Program-made: the position numbers and the translations under genes
Notes under the pieces: model-generated
What the model saw: only the letters and a program-made list of their open reading frames with translations
Told to the model about the DNA's origin: nothing
The model's database searches: none
From: Chloroflexota bacterium
GTDB taxonomy: Bacteria > Chloroflexota > UBA11872
Direction: 5' to 3'
Assembly: GCA_026707185.1 (NCBI GenBank)
Contig: JAPOXI010000115.1
Span: 1-15,260, forward strand
DNA length: 15,260 nt
Shown: one piece after another, positions 6,861 to 14,026 of the stretch
Position numbering within the stretch: the first letter of the stretch is position 1
Layout: each line of letters opens with the position of its first letter

Positions 6861-8435
6861 CTAGCCGCTCACATCGACGATGATCGTGTGGTGACCCGTC
6901 GCGCCATCGGGATCTGAGCGCTGGATGACGGCCGTCTGCGGTTCGCCGGTCGTGTCGGTGGCGCGGACGGCGATGACGTGCCTGCCAGGCGTGGCGTCCC
7001 ACGGCAGGACCCACTGACGCCAGGTGTCCTTGGAAATCGCCTCGCCCAGCTGAGCTTCCTGCCAACCGGTGTCACTGACGTTGACCTCGACCCTGGTGAT
7101 GCCTCGGTCCTGCGCCCAGGCCACGCCGGCGATGGGTTGCAGGCCCGGCTTTAGCGTGCGGCCGTTGCCCGGAACGTCGATCCGCGACTGCGTCTTGATC
7201 GGCCCTTCCTTGGACCAGCCGCGCGGAATCCAGTAGCCGTCGAATTCCTCCCACCGATTCACCACAATCGCGTCCAGCCATTTCGTGGCCGAGACGTAGC
7301 CGTAGAGACCCGCCACGACAATCCGGGCCGGGAACCCGTGCTTGGGGGGCAACGGTTCATCGTTCATGCCCACGGCCACCAGCGCCTGGCGGCCGTCGTA
7401 GACGGTGTCCACCGGGAAGCCCGCGGTGAAGCCGTCCACCGACATGCCGACGATCTGGCTGGCGTCCGGCTGCAAGCCAGCTCGGTCCAGCAGTTCCGTT
7501 AGCGGCACACCCAGCCACTTGGCGTTATCCACCAGGTCGCCGCCAACCTCGTTGGAGACGCAGCAGAGGGTGACGTGGCGCTCGACGCGTGCAAGGTCGA
7601 GCAGCTCGTCGTAGGTCAGTTGGTAGGGCCGATCCACCAGGCCCTCGATCTTGAGCGTCCAGGTCGACAGGTCGACCTGGGGAATGCTGAGGGCTGTGTC
7701 AATGCGGTAGAAGTCCTCGTTGGGCGTCACGATCGGGCCGATGCCTGCGGCGTCGACCATGGCGCCCTCGGGCACGGGCGTCGCGGCGTCGCGCGGTTTC
7801 GGCAGAATCACGTCCAGACGGCTGGACGCGATGGTGTGCGCCCGCTCCAGGAGCACGCGGCCGCTGGCCGCGGTTCCGACCGCCAGGACCGCAAATGCCC
7901 CGGCCATCCGCATAAAGGAGCGGCGGCCGAGACCCATCAGCCGCGGGTCGCGAACGGGCTGTGGCATTTCCTGCGCTTGCACAACCTTCAGCAGCATTGC
8001 CAGCGTCCACATGCCGGCGGAGGTGGCCAGGAGAGCCCCGATCAGGGCCAGCACGGGCGAGAGCTGCGGCTCGGCGATCCCGGCCACGGCGGCCACGATC
8101 CCGAACACCGCAAACCCAAGTTGTGGGATCCAGAACTTCCGCATCCCGGCCACGCCGACCACCGCGCCCAGACCCAGCCCGATGACAACGATGGAGATGA
8201 GCAGCGCCAGCTTGTCGTTGGTGCCGAATACGGCAATCGCGAAGTCCTTGGCGAACTTCGGCGAAAGGTCGATGACCCCCGAGCCAACCGCGATGATGAG
8301 CGATGGACCGCCGGAAATCAGTGCGGCGAAGATCTCGGTGATCCCAAATGACACGCCAGCGGCAATCAGGCCGGCCAGCGCCGGTCGCGCCTCGCGCTTC
8401 ACCACGGGGCCAAAACCCTTACGAGCGTCGTACAT
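6861..8435 (-). CDS. Membrane-anchored sulfite-oxidase-like molybdopterin-dependent oxidoreductase
   Basis: 524 residues, ATG at 8433-8435 with a strong AAGGGGGAG ribosome-binding site 7 bases before it. The first ~150 residues hold four to five membrane helices (about 17-40, 43-56, 75-97, 104-122, 127-149). A GRRSFMRMAGAF motif follows at ~170-181, then another hydrophobic stretch, and then the sulfite-oxidase fold (about 230-410). In TLCCVSNEVGG, Cys292 is the probable molybdenum ligand. A C-terminal Ig-like molybdenum-cofactor dimerisation domain (about 415-524) completes the protein. SUOX-family enzymes carry out two-electron oxo-transfer such as sulfite oxidation or methionine sulfoxide reduction. 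The true substrate is not shown here, and no cytochrome partner lies beside it. The twin-Arg-like motif suggests the catalytic domain folds in the cytoplasm and is exported by Tat. Confidence 0.9.
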   Translation of the reverse strand: MYDARKGFGPVVKREARPALAGLIAAGVSFGITEIFAALISGGPSLIIAVGSGVIDLSPKFAKDFAIAVFGTNDKLALLISIVVIGLGLGAVVGVAGMRKFWIPQLGFAVFGIVAAVAGIAEPQLSPVLALIGALLATSAGMWTLAMLLKVVQAQEMPQPVRDPRLMGLGRRSFMRMAGAFAVLAVGTAASGRVLLERAHTIASSRLDVILPKPRDAATPVPEGAMVDAAGIGPIVTPNEDFYRIDTALSIPQVDLSTWTLKIEGLVDRPYQLTYDELLDLARVERHVTLCCVSNEVGGDLVDNAKWLGVPLTELLDRAGLQPDASQIVGMSVDGFTAGFPVDTVYDGRQALVAVGMNDEPLPPKHGFPARIVVAGLYGYVSATKWLDAIVVNRWEEFDGYWIPRGWSKEGPIKTQSRIDVPGNGRTLKPGLQPIAGVAWAQDRGITRVEVNVSDTGWQEAQLGEAISKDTWRQWVLPWDATPGRHVIAVRATDTTGEPQTAVIQRSDPDGATGHHTIIVDVSG

Positions 8436-8461
8436 GCTTGCGCTCCCCCTTGAGCCCTCGC

Positions 8462-8483
8462 CCTCAGGATACGCGCCCTGAGG
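8462..8483 (-). other. Inverted repeat upstream of the SUOX-like gene
   Basis: CCTCAGG and CCTGAGG arms of 7 bp are separated by 8 bases, in the 85-base gap between the aldo/keto reductase stop and the SUOX-like start. It could be an operator for the SUOX-like gene (26 bases before its ATG) or a weak terminator for the reductase. No T-run follows on the minus strand. Confidence 0.35.
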
Positions 8484-8520
8484 CTTGCGAGTTTGTGGGT
8501 TTTCCTGCTTTGGGAGGTCC

Positions 8521-9507
8521 TCAGCCTCGAAGTCGGCGCGCCAACGGCCCGGCCGTGCGGTACGCGCGGGATGCAGCGTCCAATTCGCGCAGGGCCTCGT
8601 CGTCGAGCTCGATCATTGCGGCGTCGGCATTGGATTCCGCCTGCCCGGCCGTTCGTGCGCCCACGATGGGCAGCACCGCCGAGTCCCGCAGCGTCCAGGC
8701 CACGGCGACCTGGCCGGCCGTAGCCCCGACCGATTCCCCAATCCGTCGCAGGCTCTCAAGGAGTGGCATCACAGCTTCCGGTGTCTTGGCCCGCAGCAGG
8801 CGCACCATTGGCCGCTGGCGCGGCCGGCGGCCGCCGGGACCGTATTTCCCGCTCAGCAGGCCCTGCGCCAGGGGGCTGTAGGCGATCAGCGTGATATCCA
8901 GTTCGTGGCAGGCGTGCAGGACCCCGTTTACCTCGGGCGCTCGGCGCAGCAGGCTGTACGAGACCTGGTTGGAAACCAGCGGCACGCCTGCGTCGGCCAG
9001 CACCACGTGGGCGCGCCGCATCTGCGGTTCGGTGAAGTTGCTGACGCCGACGTAGGCCAGGCGGCCGTCATGTACGGCCCGAGCCAGCCGGCTCAGCAGG
9101 CGGCGGTGCGGGATGAAGCTGTAGGGCCAGTGGACCTGGTAGTGATCGATGCGATCCACTCCGAGGCGCCCGAGGCTGCCGTCGATGGCGTGGTCCACCG
9201 AGCGCACGCGCCAGCGCGTGGGCGAGGGCATGTACTTGGTCGCTACGACGGCCGGTCGGGAGTCGTCCGCGCGCAGCGTGCCGATGACTCGCTCCGACTC
9301 GCCGAAGCCGTAGAGCTCCGCCGTGTCCAGGAAGTTGGCGCCGCGGTCGATCGTCGCGTGGTACGTCGCGTCGATGTCGGTGGGTTCCTGGCCGTCGTGA
9401 TCGTCCCAAAAGCGCCGATCGCCCCATTGCCAGGTGCCGACGCCGACAGCGCCGGCCTCAAGATCCGAAGCGCCAATGCGACGACGCGGGATTCGGTCGT
9501 CAGTCAT
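8521..9507 (-). CDS. Aldo/keto reductase
   Basis: 328 residues, ATG at 9505-9507, TGA at 8521-8523. This is a TIM-barrel NAD(P)H-dependent oxidoreductase that reduces aldehydes and ketones to alcohols, or runs in reverse. All four catalytic residues are visible: Asp61 and Tyr66 (FLDTAELYGFGESE), Lys91 (VATKYMPS) and His126 (DHYQVHWPYS). Also typical are GVSNF, the YSPLAQGLLSGKY motif and the C-terminal cofactor-binding IVGARTAGQAESN. Length is normal for the AKR superfamily, and the GLLSGKY type recalls sugar or xenobiotic aldehyde reductases of the AKR11/12-like groups. Substrate unknown. It lies 85 bases upstream (in coordinates) of the SUOX-like start on the same strand and directly after a tRNA-Arg. 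Confidence 0.93.
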   Translation of the reverse strand: MTDDRIPRRRIGASDLEAGAVGVGTWQWGDRRFWDDHDGQEPTDIDATYHATIDRGANFLDTAELYGFGESERVIGTLRADDSRPAVVATKYMPSPTRWRVRSVDHAIDGSLGRLGVDRIDHYQVHWPYSFIPHRRLLSRLARAVHDGRLAYVGVSNFTEPQMRRAHVVLADAGVPLVSNQVSYSLLRRAPEVNGVLHACHELDITLIAYSPLAQGLLSGKYGPGGRRPRQRPMVRLLRAKTPEAVMPLLESLRRIGESVGATAGQVAVAWTLRDSAVLPIVGARTAGQAESNADAAMIELDDEALRELDAASRAYRTAGPLARRLRG

Positions 9508-9545
9508 GCGGGTTCGGCAACGGCCTCAGGATTCATACGGTTGGG

Positions 9546-9619
9546 CGACCCCGAGAGGACTCGAACCTCCGGCCTTGTGGTCCGCAACCACACGCTCTGT
9601 CCAACTGAGCTACGGGGTC
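9546..9619 (-). tRNA. tRNA-Arg (GCG)
   Basis: On the minus strand the acceptor GACCCCG pairs with CGGGGTC. The D arm is AGCTCAGTTGGACAGAGC, with A at the arginine identity position 20. The anticodon stem TGTGG/CCACA encloses the loop TTGCGGA, giving anticodon GCG for codons CGC/CGU. The T arm TTCGAGT is normal, the discriminator is G73, and CCA is not encoded (CCC follows). Most bacteria read CGN with an ACG (inosine) tRNA, so G34 is uncommon. Confidence 0.93.
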
Positions 9620-9628
9620 AGGGAAATC

Positions 9629-9641
9629 AGTCTAGCAACGG
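9629..9641 (-). promoter_or_regulatory. Extended -10 promoter element for tRNA-Arg
   Basis: The minus strand reads TTGCTAGACT, with TAGACT ending 9 bases before the tRNA 5' end. The surrounding 15 bases (9627-9641) are identical to those upstream of the rmlB-like gene (11370-11384), which supports a promoter. No strong -35 is evident. Confidence 0.5.
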
Positions 9642-9656
9642 GCCGATGTTGCGGAC

Positions 9657-10343
9657 CTACGACGCCTTCACAACAGACGCGGGCGCCGGCGGCAGCGGAA
9701 GCCGCAGACCCACGCCCAGGCGTTCCAGGATCGGCGCGGCGGCCACGAAGATCACGGCGTCGCCGGCGACGTGGAGGACGATGGCCGGGGCCACTGATTC
9801 GAAGTGCGCCGCCGAGATCCCGAACAGCAGGCCGCCCAGCGTGCCCAGCACCAGGAACGAGCGCGGAAACTGCCGGTCCAGCCCGTGGTGCAGGCCGAAC
9901 ACCAGCGACGTCACCACGATCGACCAGGGCATCCCGATCAGGTTGGCCAGACCGAACAGCGCCGCGCCGCGGAAGAACAGTTCTTCGGCGACCGGATTCA
10001 GGACCAGGAAGAACGGCAGGTTCAGCAACAGTGCCGAGCGGTCGCCCGCGACCCGCACCGGCCAGAGCCAGCGGCGATAGGTCAACGTGACCAGCATCAC
10101 GCCGATCGACCAAAGGCCGATGAGGAGCCAGTCCAGCAGGCCCAGGCCCAGTTGGAGTCCGATGGCCGAGGGGTCGATGCCGGCAATCGCAATCCAGATC
10201 AGCGGGGCCCCAATCAGGAAGGCGACCCGGGTCGGGACGTCCCAGCGCATCCAGCGCCAAGCTTCCCGCCAGGTGTAGCGCGGGAGCCGCGCCCGGCCGG
10301 AAGACGGCTGTCCTGCCCCGCTAGCCGCGGAAGGCCTCCGCAC
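9657..10343 (-). CDS. CPBP-family intramembrane metalloprotease (CAAX-protease-like)
   Basis: 228 residues from a GTG at 10341-10343 that lies inside the end of the upstream rmlB-like gene (23-base overlap). A later ATG at 10250 is possible but would remove the positively charged N-terminal segment. Several membrane helices are present. The family motifs are in order: Glu120-Glu121-x3-Arg125 (NPVAEELFFRG), Phe149-x3-His153 (FGLHHG) and His191-x3-Asp195 (HVAGDAV). CPBP proteins are membrane proteases or protease-like scaffolds related to Rce1, used in bacteria for bacteriocin maturation, immunity or other membrane processing. The target is unknown, and no peptide gene lies beside it. Overlap with rmlB suggests translational coupling and a shared transcript. 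Confidence 0.88.
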   Translation of the reverse strand: MRRPSAASGAGQPSSGRARLPRYTWREAWRWMRWDVPTRVAFLIGAPLIWIAIAGIDPSAIGLQLGLGLLDWLLIGLWSIGVMLVTLTYRRWLWPVRVAGDRSALLLNLPFFLVLNPVAEELFFRGAALFGLANLIGMPWSIVVTSLVFGLHHGLDRQFPRSFLVLGTLGGLLFGISAAHFESVAPAIVLHVAGDAVIFVAAAPILERLGVGLRLPLPPAPASVVKAS

Positions 10344-11346
10344 CGGCCAGCCGTTCGCCGTATTGGCGCTCGTAATAGGCCTGAAACTCGCCGCCCAGGA
10401 TCGGCGCCCACCAGTCCTGCGCCTCCAGGTACCAGTCCACCGTCGCGTCCATGGCCGCCTCGAAGTCGTAGCGGCGCGACCAGCCCAGCGACCGGAGCTT
10501 GGTGCTGTCCAGCGCGTAGTTCCAGTCGTGGCCGGCGCGGTCCTCCACGAAGTGGATCAGGTCCTGCGGCGCTCCGACGTGTTCGCAGATGCGCCGCGCC
10601 ACGGACAGGTTGTCGCGGTTGTTGCCGGCCGCGATGTTGTATATCTCCCCGGGCTCCCCGCGCTCCAGCACCGCCAGGATCGCGCTGGCGTGGTCCTCCA
10701 CGTACAGCCGGTCCCGCTGCTGTTCGCCGCGCCCGTAGAGGGGCAGGGGCTGACCGCGCATGGCGTTGATGGTGAACAGCGGCACGGCCTTCTCCGGGTG
10801 CTGCCAGGGGCCGATGGTGTTGACGCCGCGGGTTATGCACACGGGGAACTGGTGGGTCTGCCAGGTGGCCAGCACCATCAGGTCGCCGGCGGCCTTGGTG
10901 GCGGAGTAGGGATTGCGCGGGGCCGGTGGGTCGGTCTCCCGGAAGGCCGCGCCGCGCGTTTCGCCGTAGACCTCGTCGGTGCTCACGTGCACGGCCTTGG
11001 CCACCCCCGCCTGCCGCGCCGCTTCGAAGAGCCGGTAGGTGCCGGTGACGTTGGTGCGCAGGAACGGCTCGGCGTCGAGCAGCGAGCGGTCCACGTGCGT
11101 CTCGGCGGCGAAGTTCACCAACCAGGTCGCACCTTCCAGCGCGGCCTGTGCGGTTTCCGTCTCGGCGATGTCGCCCTCGATCAGGTCACAGCCGGCGCCC
11201 TCGAGCCGCCGACGGTCGCCCGCGTAGGTCAGGGCGTCCAGCACGCGCACGTCCCAGTCGGGACGCACGGCCCGCGCGTGATGCACGAAATTGGCGCCAA
11301 TAAAGCCGGCGCCGCCGGTGACCAACAGGATGGGACGCGCGGACAT
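10321..11346 (-). CDS. rfbB: dTDP-glucose 4,6-dehydratase-like (RmlB/RfbB-type) NAD-dependent epimerase/dehydratase
   Basis: 341 residues, ATG at 11344-11346 with GAGG upstream. This is an extended short-chain dehydrogenase: the Rossmann motif GGAGFIG is at 11-17. The catalytic STDEVYG (Thr123, Asp124, Glu125) and Tyr147-x3-Lys151 in NPYSATKAAGD are those that distinguish RmlB. RmlB converts dTDP-glucose to dTDP-4-keto-6-deoxyglucose, a precursor of rhamnose and other deoxysugars in surface polysaccharide. The downstream VNTIGPWQHPEKAVPL and RDRLYVEDHA differ slightly from the usual NNYGPYQFPEK and RDWLYVEDH, so a related nucleotide sugar is possible. No rmlA, rmlC or rmlD lies nearby. It is divergent from the Gfo/Idh/MocA gene and overlaps the CPBP gene. 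Confidence 0.87.
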   Translation of the reverse strand: MSARPILLVTGGAGFIGANFVHHARAVRPDWDVRVLDALTYAGDRRRLEGAGCDLIEGDIAETETAQAALEGATWLVNFAAETHVDRSLLDAEPFLRTNVTGTYRLFEAARQAGVAKAVHVSTDEVYGETRGAAFRETDPPAPRNPYSATKAAGDLMVLATWQTHQFPVCITRGVNTIGPWQHPEKAVPLFTINAMRGQPLPLYGRGEQQRDRLYVEDHASAILAVLERGEPGEIYNIAAGNNRDNLSVARRICEHVGAPQDLIHFVEDRAGHDWNYALDSTKLRSLGWSRRYDFEAAMDATVDWYLEAQDWWAPILGGEFQAYYERQYGERLAGAEAFRG

Positions 11347-11369
11347 GCGGTACCTCGGGGGGCGAGATT

Positions 11370-11384
11370 TCAGTCTAGCAACGG
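11370..11384 (-). promoter_or_regulatory. Extended -10 promoter element for the rmlB-like gene
   Basis: The minus strand reads TTGCTAGACTGA, with TAGACT at 11372-11377, 25 bases before the ATG. A TCGACG 16 bases further upstream is a plausible -35. The 15-base block is identical to that before tRNA-Arg. Confidence 0.45.
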
Positions 11385-11415
11385 CCCCTCTCGCGTCGAT
11401 GTGACGAGTGCTGCC

Positions 11416-11421
11416 TAGACT
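11416..11421 (+). promoter_or_regulatory. Possible -10 box for the Gfo/Idh/MocA gene
   Basis: TGCCTAGACTGG on the plus strand carries the same TAGACT hexamer as the divergent promoter 40 bases away, 35 bases before the ATG at 11457. No clear -35 is seen. Confidence 0.3.
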
Positions 11422-11456
11422 GGAGCGTCGCGCGCCAGGTCAGGCTCGGAGGTCGC

Positions 11457-12485
11457 ATGCATGTTGCGCTGGTGATGGAGGCCGACGAACAGGGGCACCG
11501 GGCGTTTTTCCTTCAGGCCCTGCGCGATCTTGACCTGGTGGACTCGGTCACCGTCGTTGACGAATCCGGGGGCACCTTCGCGGAAGCGCGCGAGACGCTG
11601 GGGCCGAAGTTGCTGGGCGCCTATCGCGAGCTGTCCGAAGGGCTGGCCGAGGCCGCGCCGGACCTGGCCATCGTTTCGCTGATCGCCGCCCACGCGCCGC
11701 CGGCCGTGCGTCGCTGTCTCGACGCGGGCTGCCACGTGATGGTGGAGAAGCCCGCCTGCACGCATCCGGACCAGTTCGCGGAACTGGTCGACCTTGCCGA
11801 GGCGAACGACCGCCACCTGATCGTCCCGCTGGCTCGCCGCCTCAGTCCCTGGGTGCAGGACGCCCGCCGCATCTTCGCCAGCGGCGCGCTGGGCCGGGCC
11901 TATGCGCTGCGGGGCGCGGTGATCGCCGATCAGACGCGCATCTGGCCCGCGCACGGCCAACGCGACTGGACGTTCAAGCGCTCGCTAGCCGGCGGCGGGC
12001 ACCTGGTCTGGTTGGGCATCCACTGGATCGACATGATGACCTACATCACCGAGTCGCCGGTGGTGGAGGTCCAGGCCATGACAGGCGTGGTGGGCGGCGC
12101 GCCGATCGACGTCGAAGACCTGGCGCTGGTCAACCTGCGCTTCGCCAACGGCGCGTACGGTTCGCTGGTTTCCGGCTACCTGCTGGAAAAGCCGTACCAG
12201 ATCGACCTGAGCCTCTGGGGATCCGAGGGCTGGCTGCGTTTCGGCGAGTCCGATCGACACATGCTGGAGTGGCAAACCAACTCGCCGGACCATGCCGGCA
12301 TGTCTGATCGCCGCATCGCCTACAGCGGCCCGTCCTTTCGGAACTACACCCCGTGGATCGAGCGCACGCTGCGGGCCTGCCTGGGCGAGGCGCCGCCCAT
12401 CACCGGTGCCGAAGCCCTGGCGGCGTTGCGCGTGGTGCATGCGGCCTATGAGTCGGCTGCAAGTGGGCGGATGGTTCGGCTTTAG
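11457..12485 (+). CDS. Gfo/Idh/MocA-family NAD(P)-dependent oxidoreductase
   Basis: 342 residues, ATG at 11457 preceded by GGAGG (11448-11452). An N-terminal Rossmann domain (about 1-120) is followed by an alpha/beta substrate domain. The family signature Glu-Lys-Pro (97-99, in HVMVEKPAC) and the GGGHLVWLGIHWID segment (179-192) carrying the catalytic-type His are clear. Such enzymes oxidise or epimerise sugars, inositols and related polyols. The usual GxGxxG loop near the N-terminus is replaced by VMEADEQG, so nucleotide binding at the first loop is atypical. Substrate unknown. The gene is divergent from the rmlB-like gene, and its TAG shares bases with the TAA of the convergent PhyH copy 3. 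With AKR and PhyH nearby, a role in catabolism of a modified sugar or polyol is plausible but inferred. Confidence 0.9.
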   Translation: MHVALVMEADEQGHRAFFLQALRDLDLVDSVTVVDESGGTFAEARETLGPKLLGAYRELSEGLAEAAPDLAIVSLIAAHAPPAVRRCLDAGCHVMVEKPACTHPDQFAELVDLAEANDRHLIVPLARRLSPWVQDARRIFASGALGRAYALRGAVIADQTRIWPAHGQRDWTFKRSLAGGGHLVWLGIHWIDMMTYITESPVVEVQAMTGVVGGAPIDVEDLALVNLRFANGAYGSLVSGYLLEKPYQIDLSLWGSEGWLRFGESDRHMLEWQTNSPDHAGMSDRRIAYSGPSFRNYTPWIERTLRACLGEAPPITGAEALAALRVVHAAYESAASGRMVRL

Positions 12486-13327
12486 GCGCTGTTCCAGCGG
12501 CGGGGGCTGATGCCGGGGGCGTTGGTTCGGGGATCGATGGGTGGCATGCCGGGCTGGTCGTGGGTGGCGCGCTGGTTGCGGTCGCCGCAGAGCTCGCGCA
12601 CCTGTGGCGGCAGGCTCGCGAGTACTTCGTCCGGCCAGAGGTCGAGGTCCTGCACGGTTGGGCCGCACCAGGTGGGGCGGTAGGACATCGCGATCATCTC
12701 GCGTGCCCGGCTGCCCGTGTTCGGGCCGTTGGCGTGGAACAGGGCCAGGTTGATGACGACCGCCGTGCCTGCCGGCGCGGTTATGACGACCTCGTCGGGA
12801 TGCGAGGGATAACGCTTGTACGGGTTGGCATCGGGGTGCATGGACAGGTGCGACCGCGGGATTACCCGCAGCGGCGCAACGTCCGGCGTCAGGTCGTCCA
12901 GGTAATACAGCACCCGCACCTGCCGCGGCGCGCTGAAGGCGTAGCCCCAGTCGCTGGTGCCGTAGGGGTGCGAGTCGGTATGCAGCTTCATGCCGGGGTG
13001 GCCGGGCGCCGAAATGGCGTAGTGGGCGTGCATGAACACCAGGTCGGGTCCCAGCGCCGCCCGCAGGAACTCGATCACCGGCGGATGGGCGATCAGCTCC
13101 GTCACCGCCCCGCCCGCGAACTGCACGTCGGATTGGGTGCGCTGGTGCGGGCTGTAATGCACCGGCGTCGGGTCCCACGCCGCCGCCTGCGCCTTGAGCG
13201 TGGCGACGGTCTCCGTGTCCAGCGTGGCCGGCAGCGCGACGTAGCCCTCGACCTCGAGGCTGCGGATGCGATTCCCGGTACTCAGCGCGGCCCAGTCGGG
13301 CTTACTGGTTGGAGGTTCGGCGTTCAT
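12482..13327 (-). CDS. Phytanoyl-CoA dioxygenase (PhyH) family protein, copy 3
   Basis: 281 residues, ATG at 13325-13327 in the context GGCGTTCATTG on the plus strand. Fe(II)/2-oxoglutarate oxygenase features: His116-Thr-Asp118 (MKLHTDSHPYG), the IPRSH motif, His198 (LALFHANGPN) and an Arg in the following GSRAREMIAMSY segment. Substrate unknown. The opening residues (MNAEP..., then TGNRIRSLEVEGYV at ~17-30) are closely echoed by two truncated stubs further right, and all three starts share the same repeated leader with a palindrome (see repeats). This copy therefore appears to be the survivor of a small duplicated family. The TAA stop (12482-12484) overlaps the TAG of the convergent Gfo/Idh/MocA gene by design or chance. 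Confidence 0.9.
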   Translation of the reverse strand: MNAEPPTSKPDWAALSTGNRIRSLEVEGYVALPATLDTETVATLKAQAAAWDPTPVHYSPHQRTQSDVQFAGGAVTELIAHPPVIEFLRAALGPDLVFMHAHYAISAPGHPGMKLHTDSHPYGTSDWGYAFSAPRQVRVLYYLDDLTPDVAPLRVIPRSHLSMHPDANPYKRYPSHPDEVVITAPAGTAVVINLALFHANGPNTGSRAREMIAMSYRPTWCGPTVQDLDLWPDEVLASLPPQVRELCGDRNQRATHDQPGMPPIDPRTNAPGISPRRWNSA

Positions 13328-13410
13328 TGCACTTCTGCGCTACAGGCGGGCGGGGCTGCCCAGCGTAGGTGCTCCGAGGATCCCAGGCTGCGCGCAGCCT
13401 GGGTCACAAG
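13319..13410 (-). repeat. PhyH-leader repeat, copy 1 (92 bp; functional leader of PhyH copy 3)
   Basis: First of three related units. It begins at the ATG region of PhyH copy 3, then runs through a G-rich spacer and GTGCTCCGAGGATCC. It ends with a perfect 22-bp palindrome (13382-13403, arms CCCAGGCTGCG and its complement) and GTCACAAG. On the minus strand the palindrome sits about 55 bases before the start codon, as a strong potential RNA hairpin or protein-binding site. The 333-base stretch 13328-13660 holds this copy, copy 2 and no gene except the short stub. Confidence 0.85.
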
Positions 13411-13438
13411 GCTGATCGGCCAGCGGAACGGCGTTCAT
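13340..13438 (-). pseudogene. Stub of a PhyH-family gene (first ~9 codons), reading on into the leader repeat
   Basis: The minus strand opens with an ATG at 13436-13438 and reads MNAVPLADQ, close to the start of the stub at 14831 (SAEPLAGQRIRGLE) and of PhyH copy 3 (MNAEP). Homology then stops, because the frame runs straight into the palindrome of repeat copy 1 and ends at a TAG (13340-13342) after 32 residues. The body of the gene is gone, which suggests recombination between leader repeats deleted it. A real short leader peptide is a less likely alternative. Confidence 0.5.
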
Positions 13439-13520
13439 TGGGAGACTCTGGTGCGGCCGGGTGGGCTAGCCGGCGTGGGTGCTCCGAGGATCCCAGGCTG
13501 CGCGCAGCCTGGGCCACATG
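13429..13520 (-). repeat. PhyH-leader repeat, copy 2 (92 bp)
   Basis: The order and distances are those of copy 1: CGGCGTTCATTG to the palindrome start is 63 bases in both. The palindrome is at 13492-13513, followed by GCCACATG. It lies exactly 110 bases from copy 1, so the pair looks like a tandem duplication. Confidence 0.85.
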
Positions 13521-13660
13521 CGGAGCCGCTCTCAATTCACCGCGTGGTCAAACCGCTCCAGCCGCTGGTGGTAGCCGGCGGCTCCGACACCATTGCTTCC
13601 GCTTGGGGTAGTCAGCGAACCGCCCCTGCTCCTAATTCGAGGGTGTCACGTCGCGGTGTC

Positions 13661-14026
13661 CTACATCGGGACGTTTTTCACCAACCCAATCACCTGGCCC
13701 TCGGGGTCGGCGAAGATCCCGATGACCACGTCTTCCATTACCTCCATCTCCGGCATGATCACACTGCCGCCCATGCTCGCGGCTTTATCCAGGTACTCGG
13801 TCACGTCGTCCACGCCCACGTAGAACGTGACCCTGGTCGGCGGCTCGACATCCCCCATGCCCATGATGCCGCCGCCGATGCCAGGACCTTCGCTGGGCGC
13901 GCTGACCACCCCGTAGCCCATGGGGTTGGCGACGCTGATCTCCCAATCGAAGAGATCGCCGTAGAACTTCTGCATCGCCGGCCCGTCCTTGGCGTTGATT
14001 TCCCAATGCACCACGCTATTCGCCAT
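13661..14026 (-). CDS. VOC (glyoxalase/bleomycin-resistance/dioxygenase) family protein
   Basis: 121 residues. The frame is open further upstream, but I chose the ATG at 14024-14026 because AGGAG lies 7 bases before it. An ATG two codons earlier (14030-14032) would be only one base from that signal. The single beta-alpha-beta-beta-beta VOC module pair is visible: VVHWEINAKD with a possible metal-ligand His8, KFYGDLFDWEI, and the closing IFADPEGQVIGLV, whose Glu109 is the usual second ligand position. This VOC type often appears as a small dimeric enzyme or binding protein for hydrophobic or electrophilic metabolites. The reaction is not inferable. It stands alone between the repeat copies on the same strand as PhyH copy 3. 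Confidence 0.88.
   Translation of the reverse strand: MANSVVHWEINAKDGPAMQKFYGDLFDWEISVANPMGYGVVSAPSEGPGIGGGIMGMGDVEPPTRVTFYVGVDDVTEYLDKAASMGGSVIMPEMEVMEDVVIGIFADPEGQVIGLVKNVPM

Noticed and set aside
8485..10080. Long plus-strand open frame
   Set aside because: It runs antisense across the aldo/keto reductase, a tRNA and the CPBP gene. The translation is low-complexity and explained by GC-rich codon shadows.
13340..13438. Regulatory leader peptide instead of a pseudogene
   Set aside because: The 32-residue frame is mostly the translated palindrome, and its first residues match the other PhyH starts, so a gene stub is simpler.
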